Source: Aquamicrobium sp. LC103 | GTDB taxonomy: Bacteria; Pseudomonadota; Alphaproteobacteria; Rhizobiales; Rhizobiaceae | DNA: 64,000 nt | Assembly (NCBI RefSeq): GCF_001014615.2 | Contig: NZ_LBCQ02000011.1 | Location: 208,082 to 272,081, forward strand | Direction of reading: 5' to 3' | Shown: positions 7,680 through 16,604 of the stretch, in pieces | Numbering within the stretch: the stretch's first letter is position 1 | How the letters are laid out: every line of letters starts with the position of its first letter | Position numbers and translations under genes: made by a program | The notes under the pieces: generated by a model | What the model was told of the DNA's origin: nothing | Databases searched by the model: none | The model's input: only the letters and a program-made list of their open reading frames with translations

Positions 7680-8226
7680 AAACATTCTTTTACGGCATCG
7701 GCAGAAACCGCGTCGTTCGCGCTTTGCGTGACATCGGGATTGAGCGCGCTAACCACTATGCAAGGTGGTCCACGGTCAAGAACCCCTACGGGGAACCGAA
7801 CTACGCCTTGCCCTACGGCTTTGTGCAGTCGCCGATTCTGGCAAGCCTTGTCTTGATGACATCGCCCGTCGGCAACTACCTTCGCGGCCTACCGCCCGAT
7901 CTAACGAAGTCGGTCTACATGGATGACATAGCGTTGTCGGGAGACAGCGTTGAGGCGTCACCGTAGCGTTCAACGGCTTGCTCGCAGTGCTTGAGCAGTC
8001 CGGTTTCCAGATCAATGATGAGAAGACACGCCAGCCCGGCCCGGCGATGGACGTTTTCAATTGCGATCTAGCACCCGGCGAAACCGTGGTGCGAGAGGAT
8101 CGAAGGGCTGAATTTTATGAAGCCGACCCTTCCGCCGCGAGTGCGGTAGCATTCGAGAGATATTGCGGCACTGTCGAGCAGGGCAACGTAGCACCCGCAC
8201 CCCTGTCCAATGATCCGGTTTTATGA
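7460..8226 (+). pseudogene. Reverse transcriptase (RNA-directed DNA polymerase), frameshifted
   Basis: Residues 1-168 (7460-7966) contain reverse-transcriptase motifs: RIDIETFF with motif A Asp at 72, LPYGFVQSP (117-125, motif B) and YMDD (153-156, motif C). The frame hits TAG at 7964. The thumb-like continuation is in the -1 frame from about 7957: VAFNGLLAVLEQSGFQINDEKT, then FNCDLAPGE and FERYCGTVEQGN, ending at TGA 8224-8226. A single lost base near 7955-7962 explains this; a programmed -1 shift is possible, but I see no slippery heptamer. Joined length is about 255 residues. No maturase, integrase or retron NAxxH/VTG pattern was seen, so it may be a free-standing (defence-type) reverse transcriptase. 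Class unknown. Confidence 0.75.
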
Positions 8227-8227
8227 C

Positions 8228-8256
8228 CCGGAAAACTGTTCCGGTTGCGATTTTTT
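8228..8256 (+). terminator. Terminator after the reverse-transcriptase gene
   Basis: CCGGAA (8228-8233) pairs with TTCCGG (8239-8244) around AACTG, followed six bases later by a run of six T (8251-8256). It closes the reverse-transcriptase module before tRNA-Gln. Confidence 0.55.
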
Positions 8257-8296
8257 CGTTTCGCCTAAGTGCTTGTTTTTATTGAAAAAAGAGGTG

Positions 8297-8370
8297 TGGC
8301 TGGGGAACCTGGATTCGAACCAGGACTAACGGAGTCAGAGTCCGTGGGTCTACCGTTAACCTATTCCCCA
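8297..8370 (-). tRNA. tRNA-Gln (anticodon CTG)
   Basis: Read on the minus strand the gene starts TGGGGAA, has an anticodon arm ACGGA-CTCTGAC-TCCGT (anticodon CTG), a T arm with GGTTCGAATCC, and an acceptor closing TTCCCCA with discriminator G and encoded CCA (8297-8299). Its 3-prime end faces the reverse-transcriptase pocket, a common position for integrated DNA. Confidence 0.95.
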
Positions 8371-8662
8371 AGACCGTGGAGCGCGTTGCGCGTCCGACAA
8401 TGACGGGCGTTTTATCCGCCCGCTCGAAATAGTCAACCATGAAAGTAGGTCGGCGCGCAGATGATTCCCAGTTCGGATGCGTCGGCCGGCATTCCGTTCG
8501 TCCGCGTCGTGCGCCGGGCGGTGGCGGCAAGCCGTGCTCTTCCGGGTCATATCCGGGAACCCGCCATCCCATGCCGCCGCCGCCGTGTCTCCGTTTGCCG
8601 CTTGGTAATTACCGCGGGGGCTGCTACCTTGATCGCAACCTAAAATATCTGAGTGCCTGCAG
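8371..8662. other. Intergenic region between tRNA-Gln and ppx
   Basis: About 290 bp with no convincing coding frame. It should hold the promoter of tRNA-Gln (minus strand) and of ppx (plus strand). No other motif was identified here apart from the hairpin that follows at 8663-8695. Confidence 0.5.
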
Positions 8663-8695
8663 CGTCCTTTCGGTGCGCGCGGCGCTGAAAGGACG
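8663..8695 (+). promoter_or_regulatory. Hairpin sequestering the ppx ribosome binding site
   Basis: CGTCCTTTC (8663-8671) pairs perfectly with GAAAGGACG (8687-8695), and five more pairs (two G-U) extend the stem to a 5-nt GCGCG loop. The 3-prime arm contains the AAAGGA Shine-Dalgarno of ppx, seven bases from its TTG start at 8702. Such an arrangement can lower or regulate translation of ppx and the coupled rlmE. No T run follows, so it is not a classic terminator. Confidence 0.6.
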
Positions 8696-8701
8696 AGACC
8701 C

Positions 8702-10099
8702 TTGAAATATCCCGTAAACGGCGCGGATGCGTCGGACGGGGGGGAATCCGGGATTTTTCCGTCGCCGGGCGACGGAACGCACCGGAAGGCCAAAGCGGGA
8801 AACGGTGCCGGCGCCGAGCCTGGAGCCGACCGCCCGCAGCCGGGCGAACCCCCGAAGCAGGGCCACAAGAAAAGGCGCAAGCGCCGGCGTGGGCGAAAGG
8901 TCTTCGCGCGCGAGGCGCCGCAACGGCCGGACGGTGCCGAAGGGCCGCGGCCGACGGGAAACGGTGCCGCCAAGCCGGCTGCCAATAGCGGCCGCGCCGG
9001 CGCTTCCGCAAATGCCGTCCGCGCGCCGCAACCCGAGCACCGGCCGCAATTTCCGCCGCCCGCCCGCTACCGCCCTTCGATGGGCGAGGAGCCGCCGCTC
9101 TATGCCGCGCTCGACCTCGGCACCAACAATTGCCGCCTGCTGGTAGCCATGCCGGGCCGGCCCGGGCAGTTTCGCGTCGTCGACGCCTTCTCGCGCATCG
9201 TGCGACTGGGCGAGGGGCTTTCGTCCAGCGGTCGGCTCGGCGAGGCGGCCATGGACCGCGCGGTCCAGGCCCTCGCCGTCTGCGCCGACAAGCTGCGCTC
9301 GCGCAAGGTGCGCCGCGCGCGGCTGATCGCCACCGAGGCCTGCCGCTCCGCCGACAACGGCGAGGAATTTGTCGATCGCGTGAAGCGCGAGACGGGACTC
9401 GCGCTGGAGATCATCGACCGCAAGACCGAGGCGCGGCTCGCCGTCTCGGGCTGCGGGTCGCTGGTCGAGCGGGACACCGACGGTGTGGTGCTGTTCGACA
9501 TCGGCGGCGGCTCCTCCGAGATCGCCTTGATCGACGTCTCCGGCCAGCGTTCGCCGCGGCTCGCCAACCACATCGTCTCGTGGACGTCGTTGCCGGTGGG
9601 CGTGGTTTCGCTTGCCGAGCGGTTCGGCGGACGCCATGTCACGCGCGACATCTTCAAGGCGATGGTCGACGAGGTCACCCGGCTGCTCGACAGCTTCGAG
9701 GGCAGGGGGCGACTCGCGCATGTGTCCTCCGGCGAACGCTTTCACCTGCTCGGCACGTCCGGCACGGTGACGACGCTCGCAGGCGTGCATCTCGGCCTCG
9801 AACGCTATGACCGCCGCCGCGTCGACGGTCTGTGGATGGAAAACGGCATGGTCGACGCGATGATCGACAAGCTCCTGGGCTGGGAGTTCGAGCAGAGGGT
9901 GGCCAATCCCTGCATCGGCGCCGACCGGGCGGACCTCGTGCTGGCCGGCTGCGCGATACTGGAAGCGATCCGCCGCCATTGGCCGAGCGAGAAGTTGCGC
10001 GTGGCCGACCGCGGCCTGCGCGAGGGCATGCTCTCGGAACTGATGGCGGACGATGGTGTGTGGCGGCGTGGCCGCAGGCGCGGAGGGCAGCGGTCGTGA
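8702..10099 (+). CDS. ppx: Ppx/GppA family exopolyphosphatase
   Basis: A 465-residue protein of the actin-fold Ppx/GppA phosphatase family, which hydrolyses polyphosphate or pppGpp. The phosphate-1 loop [13 protein letters not shown] is at residues 136-148 and the phosphate-2 loop [11 protein letters not shown] lies near residue 267. Residues 1-130 are an unusual Pro/Gly-rich, basic, probably disordered extension including a Lys/Arg patch ([13 protein letters not shown], 55-67) that could bind RNA or polyphosphate. Start is TTG at 8702 behind AAGGACGAG, which is buried in a strong hairpin. The stop overlaps the GTG of rlmE, so the two are translationally coupled. Only the single Ppx/GppA domain is present, without the C-terminal HD-like domain of E. 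coli Ppx. Confidence 0.88.
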   Translation: MKYPVNGADASDGGESGIFPSPGDGTHRKAKAGNGAGAEPGADRPQPGEPPKQGHKKRRKRRRGRKVFAREAPQRPDGAEGPRPTGNGAAKPAANSGRAGASANAVRAPQPEHRPQFPPPARYRPSMGEEPPLYAALDLGTNNCRLLVAMPGRPGQFRVVDAFSRIVRLGEGLSSSGRLGEAAMDRAVQALAVCADKLRSRKVRRARLIATEACRSADNGEEFVDRVKRETGLALEIIDRKTEARLAVSGCGSLVERDTDGVVLFDIGGGSSEIALIDVSGQRSPRLANHIVSWTSLPVGVVSLAERFGGRHVTRDIFKAMVDEVTRLLDSFEGRGRLAHVSSGERFHLLGTSGTVTTLAGVHLGLERYDRRRVDGLWMENGMVDAMIDKLLGWEFEQRVANPCIGADRADLVLAGCAILEAIRRHWPSEKLRVADRGLREGMLSELMADDGVWRRGRRRGGQRS

Positions 10100-10824
10100 A
10101 GAAGCCGGGCGGAACGAAATCGGCGAAGTCCGGCGCGGGCGCGCGGGCGCTGAAGACGCGCATCAAGAAGAAGAGCGGGTTGAAGAACTCGTCGCGGCGC
10201 TGGCTCGAGCGTCATCTGAACGATCCCTATGTGCATCGCTCGAAGGCGGAAGGCTATCGCTCGCGTGCCGCCTACAAGCTGATCGAGATCGACGACAAGC
10301 ACAAATTGCTGAAGCCGGGCATGCGGGTGATCGACCTCGGCGCCGCCCCCGGCGGTTGGCTGCAGGTGGCGGCCGCGCGCGCCAAGTCGCCCGACGACAA
10401 ACCGGCGATCGTCGGCATCGACTATCTGGAGATGGACGCGGTGCCGGGCGCGACGATCCTGCAGATGGATTTCCTCGACCCGGATGCGCCGGAAAAGCTC
10501 ATCGATACGCTGGGCGGAGAGCCGGACATCGTCATGTCCGACATGGCCGCGCCGACGACCGGCCATCGCCGCACCGATCATATCCGCACGATGCATCTGT
10601 GCGAGGTCGCCGCCGATTTCGCCGTCTCGGTGCTGAAGCCGGGCGGCCATTTCCTCGCCAAGACCTTCCAGGGCGGCACGGAGGCCGATCTGCTCGACCT
10701 GCTCAAGCGAAACTTCCGCACGGTCCACCACGTCAAGCCGCCGGCCTCGCGCGACGAATCCGTCGAGCTCTACATTCTTGCCAAGGATTTCAAGGGCAGG
10801 AAGGACGATGCCGGGGCGGAGTGA
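10096..10824 (+). CDS. rlmE: 23S rRNA (uridine-2552-2-prime-O)-methyltransferase RlmE
   Basis: A 242-residue SAM-dependent RNA methyltransferase (RrmJ/FtsJ) that methylates U2552 in the A loop of 23S rRNA during late 50S assembly. The SAM site DLGAAPGGW is at residues 80-88. The catalytic tetrad K-D-K-E is visible as K61 (AAYKLIEI), D149 (VMSDMAAP), K189 (FLAKTFQGG) and E224 (ESVELY). The first 30 residues are a basic tail. GTG start at 10096 overlaps the ppx stop (GTGA). In E. coli this is a heat-shock gene; here its expression probably depends on ppx translation. Confidence 0.95.
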   Translation: MKKPGGTKSAKSGAGARALKTRIKKKSGLKNSSRRWLERHLNDPYVHRSKAEGYRSRAAYKLIEIDDKHKLLKPGMRVIDLGAAPGGWLQVAAARAKSPDDKPAIVGIDYLEMDAVPGATILQMDFLDPDAPEKLIDTLGGEPDIVMSDMAAPTTGHRRTDHIRTMHLCEVAADFAVSVLKPGGHFLAKTFQGGTEADLLDLLKRNFRTVHHVKPPASRDESVELYILAKDFKGRKDDAGAE

Positions 10825-10894
10825 GGTTGCCGGAACAGTCCGGCTTGTTCCGTCGAGGTCGTCGACAGCTTCGTTGCCCTGAAACCGCGCGCCC

Positions 10895-12307
10895 TCACAT
10901 GACCGAGGGCGGCTCCTCCTCGCTAGCCTTCTTTCGCAGATGGCCGGACACCGACATGCCGGCATCGGGTGCGAGCCTGAGGATCGGCAGCGCCGACATT
11001 GCAGCGATCAGCGCGATGACGAGGAAGGCGAAGGAGAAGGCGGCGAGCCCGATGGGCTCTCCCGTCACGAAATGATGCCCCTCGAGCAGCATGCCGGCCA
11101 CCGCGACGCCGAGCGCGATGCTGATCTGCTGCGAAACGGCCGCGATTGCGGTCGCCTGGCTCGCCTGCCGGTCGTCGATCTCGGCGAAGACGAGCGCGTT
11201 GTTCGAGGTGAAGAACAAGGAGCGCAGGAAGCCGGCCGCCACCAGTATCACGATGATGGTCCAATGCGGCGTCTGCGGGTTGAAGAAGGCGTTCGCCGCC
11301 ATCAGCAGAGCGCCGGCGAGCGAGGCGAAGAGCAGGACGTTGCGGAAGCCGATCGCCTTCAGAAAGGTGGTGGCGAAGAATTTCAGCGATATGGCGCCCA
11401 TGGCGCTGGCGAAGGTGAGCATTCCGGATTCGAAGGGCGTCAGCCCGAATGCCAGCTGGAACATCAGCGGCAGGAGGAACGGGATCGCGCCGATGCCGAT
11501 GCGGAAGATCGAGCCGCTGAGGATGGCGATGCGCGGCACCGGGTTGTCGAGCAGCCTGAGGTCGAGGATCGGATTGGCCGTGCGGTGCGCATGGCGGACA
11601 TAGGCGACCGCCGCGACCGCTCCGAGCGCGAGGGTGGCGATGCCGACGGCCGGCGGCAGCGCCGGCAGGCTCACCACCGACAGGCCGAAGACGATGCCTG
11701 CCGCGGCGATCGCCGCAAGCGCCAGGCCGCGCGCGTCGAGCGGCGCCGCGCCGCCGCCCGGCATGTCCGGCAGGATGCGGCCGGCGACGACGATGCCGAT
11801 CAGCCCGATCGGGATGTTGATGAGGAAGATCCAGTGCCAGGTGAAGAACGTGGTGATGAAGCCGCCGACCGGCGGTCCGACGAGCGGGCCGACCAGGGCC
11901 GGGACGGTGAGCCAGGCCATGGCGGCGACGAGCTGGTTTCGCGGCGTCGAGCGGACCAGCACCAGCCGCCCCACGGGCGTCATCATCGCTCCACCCATGC
12001 CCTGGAGGAAGCGCGCCATCACGAACTCGCCGAGCGAGCCGGAGGCAGCGCTTGCGATCGAGCCGAGCATGAAGATGGCGATGGCGATGCGGAACACGCG
12101 TTTGGCGCCGAACCGGTCGGCCATCCAGCCGCTGACGGGAATGAAGATCGCGAGAGCGACGAGATAGGCGGTGAGCGCGAGCTTGAGCGTGATCGGGCTG
12201 GTGCCGATATCGGCGGCGATCGCCGGCAGGGAGGTCGCGATCACCGTCGAGTCCATCTGTTCCATGAACAGGGCGACGGCAAGGACGAGCGGGACGGCGC
12301 GGTTCAA
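10895..12307 (-). CDS. MFS multidrug exporter, DHA2-type
   Basis: A 470-residue polytopic inner-membrane protein. It carries the drug/proton antiporter signatures MDSTVIATSLPAIAADIG in helix 1 (motif D1), WMADRFGAKRVFRIAI (motif A) and VGPLVGPPVGGFI (motif C, antiporter). The number of hydrophobic segments fits the 14-helix EmrB/QacA group, though it is at the short end for it. It should expel drugs or other amphiphiles in exchange for protons. It ends 70 bp from rlmE, convergent, with a small hairpin (CGGAACA/TGTTCCG, 10831-10852) in the gap. No EmrA-type adaptor gene is adjacent. It is divergent from the metallohydrolase gene with a 220-bp gap that must contain both promoters. Confidence 0.85.
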   Translation of the reverse strand: MNRAVPLVLAVALFMEQMDSTVIATSLPAIAADIGTSPITLKLALTAYLVALAIFIPVSGWMADRFGAKRVFRIAIAIFMLGSIASAASGSLGEFVMARFLQGMGGAMMTPVGRLVLVRSTPRNQLVAAMAWLTVPALVGPLVGPPVGGFITTFFTWHWIFLINIPIGLIGIVVAGRILPDMPGGGAAPLDARGLALAAIAAAGIVFGLSVVSLPALPPAVGIATLALGAVAAVAYVRHAHRTANPILDLRLLDNPVPRIAILSGSIFRIGIGAIPFLLPLMFQLAFGLTPFESGMLTFASAMGAISLKFFATTFLKAIGFRNVLLFASLAGALLMAANAFFNPQTPHWTIIVILVAAGFLRSLFFTSNNALVFAEIDDRQASQATAIAAVSQQISIALGVAVAGMLLEGHHFVTGEPIGLAAFSFAFLVIALIAAMSALPILRLAPDAGMSVSGHLRKKASEEEPPSVM

Positions 12308-12527
12308 TTTGCTGGCCTTGTTCTTGCCAGCAAGGGCTGCGGCAGGGCTGTGGACGGCATGGCCAGCCGGTTAGCATGGCGCGCGCGCCGCCACAATCGC
12401 GGATTGTCGCGCGAGCCGGTTCGGCGCCCCGTCACAATGGCGTGAAATGCTTGTCTCCGGCTGGTCCGCCGCCATTTGGCATTGCAAGTTGCAGGCAAGA
12501 CGAAAGAGCCAGATGGGAGAGACAGAG

Positions 12528-13508
12528 ATGACATCGTCCACGAATCGCAGGACCATGATGAAGCTTGGAGTGCTCGGCGGTTTCGGGCTTGCCGCTCCGC
12601 GGATCATGGTGCGCGCCGCCCACGCCGAGGTTCCCATGTCGGAGGTCGAAAATCCCGGGTTCTATCGCTTCAAGCTCGGAGAGTTCGAGGTCACGTCCAT
12701 TCTCGACGGACTACGCCCTGGCGATGGCCCGCATCCTACCTTCGGGGCGGACCAGAGCCCGGAGAACGTCGCCGAGCTTCTGGAGCAGAATTTCCTGCCG
12801 GCCGGCCGGTTCGTGAATTCCTTCACGCCGGTTCTGGTCAATACGGGCGCCGAACTCATCCTGTTCGATACCGGCCTTGGCGCCGGTGCGCGCGAGGGCG
12901 GCATGGGCCGGCTGCGCGCGAGAATTGAGGCGTCAGGCTACGGCCCGGATGACGTTTCGGTCGTCGTCGTCACCCATTTCCACGGCGATCATATCGGCGG
13001 GCTGATGGAGGACGGCCAGCCCGCCTTCGCCAATGCGCGCTACGTGACCGGCCAGGCCGAGTACGACTTCTGGACCGCGGAGGAACGCCTCTCGGGCGCG
13101 ACGGAAAACGCCGCGCGGGCGGTGCAGGCCAATGTGGTGCCGCTGGCGGAGAAGACGACGTTCATCGGCGACGGCGACGAGGTGGTTACCGGCGTGACCG
13201 GAATACTTGCGGCCGGCCACACGCCGGGACACATGATCTTCCGGCTCGAGTCCGGTGGTCGTTCGCTGGTGCTCACCGCCGACACGGCGAACCACTACGT
13301 CGCATCGCTGCAGCGGCCGGACTGGCACGTGGCCTTCGACGCCGACAAGGAGGCGGCCGCCGCAACCCGCAAGCAGGTCTTCGACATGATCGCCTCGGAG
13401 CGTATTCCCTTCATCGGCTATCACATGCCGTTTCCGGCGGTCGGCTATGCCGAGAAGCTCGACGTCGGCTATCGTTTCGTGCCGGTCAGCTACCAATTGA
13501 TGCTCTGA
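12528..13508 (+). CDS. Tat-exported metallo-beta-lactamase-fold hydrolase
   Basis: A 326-residue enzyme with a twin-arginine type leader: NRRTMMKLGVLGGFGLAAPR, then an Ala-rich cleavage region ending AHA near residue 34. The metal-binding motif HFHGDH is at about residues 149-154. Further ligands are likely at GHTPGH and in LTADTANH. This combination fits periplasmic members of the AHL-lactonase-like group, so a lactone or other small ester may be the substrate, but this is inference. The ATG at 12528 is chosen for GGGAGAGA upstream; the ATG at 12513 is an alternative. Monocistronic, divergent from the MFS exporter. Confidence 0.85.
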   Translation: MTSSTNRRTMMKLGVLGGFGLAAPRIMVRAAHAEVPMSEVENPGFYRFKLGEFEVTSILDGLRPGDGPHPTFGADQSPENVAELLEQNFLPAGRFVNSFTPVLVNTGAELILFDTGLGAGAREGGMGRLRARIEASGYGPDDVSVVVVTHFHGDHIGGLMEDGQPAFANARYVTGQAEYDFWTAEERLSGATENAARAVQANVVPLAEKTTFIGDGDEVVTGVTGILAAGHTPGHMIFRLESGGRSLVLTADTANHYVASLQRPDWHVAFDADKEAAAATRKQVFDMIASERIPFIGYHMPFPAVGYAEKLDVGYRFVPVSYQLML

Positions 13509-13656
13509 TTGCAACCTTTTAGGCGGGAAACGTTGCGTTGCACGCGGGACACACCTGCGCCGGAACGTCGCAGTCGCGCCGTGCCGTTTGCGCGCTGCGC
13601 AGTTGCAGCCCTCTTTTGATTGTGACCATATTGCGGCGGGCACGGGGTTTGTGGAT

Positions 13657-13677
13657 CGACATCACATTGCGATGTCG
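13657..13677 (+). promoter_or_regulatory. Inverted repeat before the autotransporter gene
   Basis: CGACATC (13657-13663) and GATGTCG (13671-13677) form a perfect 7-bp inverted repeat with a 7-nt spacer, 18 bp before the autotransporter ATG and just ahead of its GAGAGG ribosome binding site. Either an operator or a leader hairpin. Confidence 0.35.
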
Positions 13678-13695
13678 GTTGTAGAGAGGTCAACG

Positions 13696-16419
13696 ATGCG
13701 GCTTGTCGCTCAAGCTCCCGCAGTGCCCAATCGGCATTCGAGAGAAAATTTTCGTTCGTTCAAAAAAGCGCTGCTGGCTTCGGCAGCGCTGATCGTTCCC
13801 GCTTTGCCTGCCTCGCAGGCGTTGGCCGCCTGCGACCTGACGCCGACAGCCGGCAACAGCGTCTATATCTGCGACAGCGGCACCAGCGGCGCACTGACGG
13901 ATCTGGATGGCAACAACAGCCTGACCATGCCCGAAAGCGGCAGCGGCACGATCGATGGAAACGTCGTCTTTGGTCCGGGCGCCGACACGGTCATAATCCA
14001 TTCCGGCACCATCAACGGCAATGTCCAGCAGGGCGCCGGCATCGACGATTTCCAGATGACCGGCGGTCAGATCCAGTCGCTGAACCAGGGCGATGCGCTG
14101 GACACCTTCCTGATGTCGGGTGGTCGCATCGTCGACTTCTTCGACGACGGCGACCGCGCCGTCATGACCGGCGGTCGCATCGGCCGCGTCAACATGAAGC
14201 TCGACAAGAACTACTTCAACATGTCGGGCGGCACGATCGATCGCAACCTGGTGACCGGCTTCGATGAAGATACGATCATCATCTCCGGCGGCACGATCGG
14301 CGGCAACATCAGCGTCAGCGGCGGCAACGATACCGTGACCGTGACCGGCGGCTCGATCGGCGGCGACGTCCTGATGAGCTTCGGCGAGGACAGCTTCACC
14401 TGGGACGGCGGCGGCATCATCTACGGCAATGTCGATCTGGGTGGCGACAACGACACCGCGTCGCTCAGCAATTTGACCGACGCCCATATCGGCGCGACCA
14501 AGACGGTCAATGGCGGGCTCGGTACCGACGCCTTGACGCTCGAAAACGTCAAGACCGGCGGCGTAGGCCGTTTCGACAATTGGGAGACGATCGATCTCAC
14601 CAACGACACGCGGCTCACATTCGACGACACGCTGGTTCTAGGCGACAGCGGCACCGGAACGGGCACGCTGACGGTGGATGCCGCGAGCACGATCTATGGC
14701 GGCGGCGCGAATGGCGGGATCTCGGCCTTCGACGCCGGCCAGCTGGCCGAAGTGTTCAATTCGGGCCGCATCGACCTGACCAATGGTGGCGACAGCACCT
14801 CCGACACCTTCACGATCGCCGGCAACTACACCGGCGACAACGGCCTCCTGTTCCTCAACACCGTGCTTGGCGACGATTCCTCGGCCTCCGACAAGCTGGT
14901 GATCGACGGCGGCGCGGCTTCCGGAACGACCGGGCTGAGCGTCATCAATGCCGGCGGCGCGGGCGCCGCGACCACGCAGGACGGCATCATGGTCGTCGAA
15001 ACGGTCAATGGTGGAACCACCGCCGGCGGCGCCTTCGCCCTCAACAGCCGCGTGGCCGCGGGAGCTTTCGAGTACTATCTCTTCAAGGGCGGCGTCTCCG
15101 ACAACACCGAGGAAAATTGGTACCTGCGCTCGACGCTGGTGCCCGACACCACCGCCGCTCCTGCGCCGGACCCGGTGACGCCAACCCCTCCCGAGCCTCA
15201 GCCGGAGGAGCCGGAGACAGTGGCGCCACCGCCGCCGCCCGCGCAGGATCCGCCGCCGCTGGAGGTTGATCCGGACGATCCGGATCCTCAGACCTCCCCC
15301 GACGGCGTCGAGGTGACCGATCCGGAGCCGGAAGCTCCACCGCCGGCACCGCCGGCCGATCCGGCCAGCCCGCCGCCGCCTCCGCCGGACGTGCCGACCG
15401 CTCCGGCGCCTCTGCCGGGCAGTGCGACGACCCCGCCGACGCCGGGCGCGACGCCGGTCGTCGCCGAGGTGGTGCCCCTCTACCGCGTCGAGGTGCCGGT
15501 CTATTCGGCCGTGCCGCCTGTGGCTCATCACCTCGGCCTGGCGACGCTCGGCACCTTCCACGAGCGCCGTGGCGAGCAGTCGCTGCTCAACGGCGCCGCC
15601 GGCTACCTGCCGACGAGCTGGGGTCGCATCTTCGGTCAGGACATCGAGATGGAGTGGGAAGGAACCGTCGCCCCCGGGTTCGACGGCAACCTCTTCGGCT
15701 TCCAGGCCGGGCAGGATATCTACGGTTGGGAGTCCGACGGTGGCCATTTCGACCGGGCCGGCCTGTTCGTCGCCTATACGAGCATGAGCGGCGACATCAA
15801 GGGGCAGGCGCTCGGCTGGAACAATCTCGCCGTCGGCGATCTCGACATCCACGGCACCAGCTTCGGCGGCTACTGGACCCATATCGGACCGCAGGGCTGG
15901 TATCTGGATGGCGTTGCGATGGCAACCTGGTTCGGGGGCGATGCGACGTCGAGCTCCGGGCAGAGCATCGACATCGACGGCACCGGCGTGACGCTGTCGC
16001 TCGAGGGCGGCTATCCGTTCCAGCTCTCGCCGCAATGGGTGCTGGAGCCGCAGGCGCAACTGATCTGGCAGCACCTGTCGCTCGATGACACCGCCGACAG
16101 CTTCTCGTCGATCTCCTTCGATGCAGACGACGCGGTGACTGGTCGGGTCGGGCTGCGATTGCAGGGCAATTACGATACCTTCCAGCCCTATCTGAAGGCG
16201 AATCTCTGGCACAATTTCTCTTCCGACCAGACGATCAACTTCGACGGCGATCCAATTCTGACCGAAATGGGCGGAACCTCGCTCGAGTTCGGCGGCGGCG
16301 TCATCGCCAAGCTGAGCGAGAACGTCAGCCTTTTCGCGACCGCGGACTACACCACCAATCTCGGTGGCGAGAAGACGCGGGTGTTCGAGGGCAATGTCGG
16401 CCTCTCGGTCAAATGGTGA
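13696..16419 (+). CDS. Autotransporter with repeat passenger and C-terminal beta barrel
   Basis: A 907-residue type Va secreted protein. A long signal peptide (FKKALLASAALIVPALPASQALA) ends near residue 45. Residues about 85-260 are a beta-helix passenger of short repeats built on GGTIxGN/GGxDT units (GTIDGN, GTINGN, GGTIGGN, GGSIGGD). A Pro/Glu/Asp-rich linker spans about 489-590. The C-terminal 280 residues form the autotransporter beta barrel, ending in an aromatic residue (GLSVKW) as expected for BAM substrates. The ATG at 13696 follows GAGAGG. A perfect 12-bp hairpin after the stop ends the unit. Probably an adhesin-like surface protein; no protease triad was recognised. Confidence 0.88.
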   Translation: MRLVAQAPAVPNRHSRENFRSFKKALLASAALIVPALPASQALAACDLTPTAGNSVYICDSGTSGALTDLDGNNSLTMPESGSGTIDGNVVFGPGADTVIIHSGTINGNVQQGAGIDDFQMTGGQIQSLNQGDALDTFLMSGGRIVDFFDDGDRAVMTGGRIGRVNMKLDKNYFNMSGGTIDRNLVTGFDEDTIIISGGTIGGNISVSGGNDTVTVTGGSIGGDVLMSFGEDSFTWDGGGIIYGNVDLGGDNDTASLSNLTDAHIGATKTVNGGLGTDALTLENVKTGGVGRFDNWETIDLTNDTRLTFDDTLVLGDSGTGTGTLTVDAASTIYGGGANGGISAFDAGQLAEVFNSGRIDLTNGGDSTSDTFTIAGNYTGDNGLLFLNTVLGDDSSASDKLVIDGGAASGTTGLSVINAGGAGAATTQDGIMVVETVNGGTTAGGAFALNSRVAAGAFEYYLFKGGVSDNTEENWYLRSTLVPDTTAAPAPDPVTPTPPEPQPEEPETVAPPPPPAQDPPPLEVDPDDPDPQTSPDGVEVTDPEPEAPPPAPPADPASPPPPPPDVPTAPAPLPGSATTPPTPGATPVVAEVVPLYRVEVPVYSAVPPVAHHLGLATLGTFHERRGEQSLLNGAAGYLPTSWGRIFGQDIEMEWEGTVAPGFDGNLFGFQAGQDIYGWESDGGHFDRAGLFVAYTSMSGDIKGQALGWNNLAVGDLDIHGTSFGGYWTHIGPQGWYLDGVAMATWFGGDATSSSGQSIDIDGTGVTLSLEGGYPFQLSPQWVLEPQAQLIWQHLSLDDTADSFSSISFDADDAVTGRVGLRLQGNYDTFQPYLKANLWHNFSSDQTINFDGDPILTEMGGTSLEFGGGVIAKLSENVSLFATADYTTNLGGEKTRVFEGNVGLSVKW

Positions 16420-16424
16420 TCTGA

Positions 16425-16454
16425 GCTGGCTCCGGCCTCCGGGCCGGAGCCAGC
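16425..16454 (+). terminator. Hairpin after the autotransporter gene
   Basis: GCTGGCTCCGGC (16425-16436) pairs perfectly with GCCGGAGCCAGC (16443-16454) around a 6-nt loop, 6 bp after the stop codon. There is no clear T run, so termination may be weak or bidirectional. Confidence 0.6.
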
Positions 16455-16604
16455 CTCTCGGCGGATGGCCGATCCATTTCCGTCCGTAGGGCCTGCATTG
16501 AAGACAATCCCGGTCTGCTTTTTGGCCTTGTTCGGTCATCCTCTCCAACAGGAAAAGATGCCGTGCCGCCGGCTCGGAGCGGTCCTTCCCTTAGGATTTC
16601 GTCG

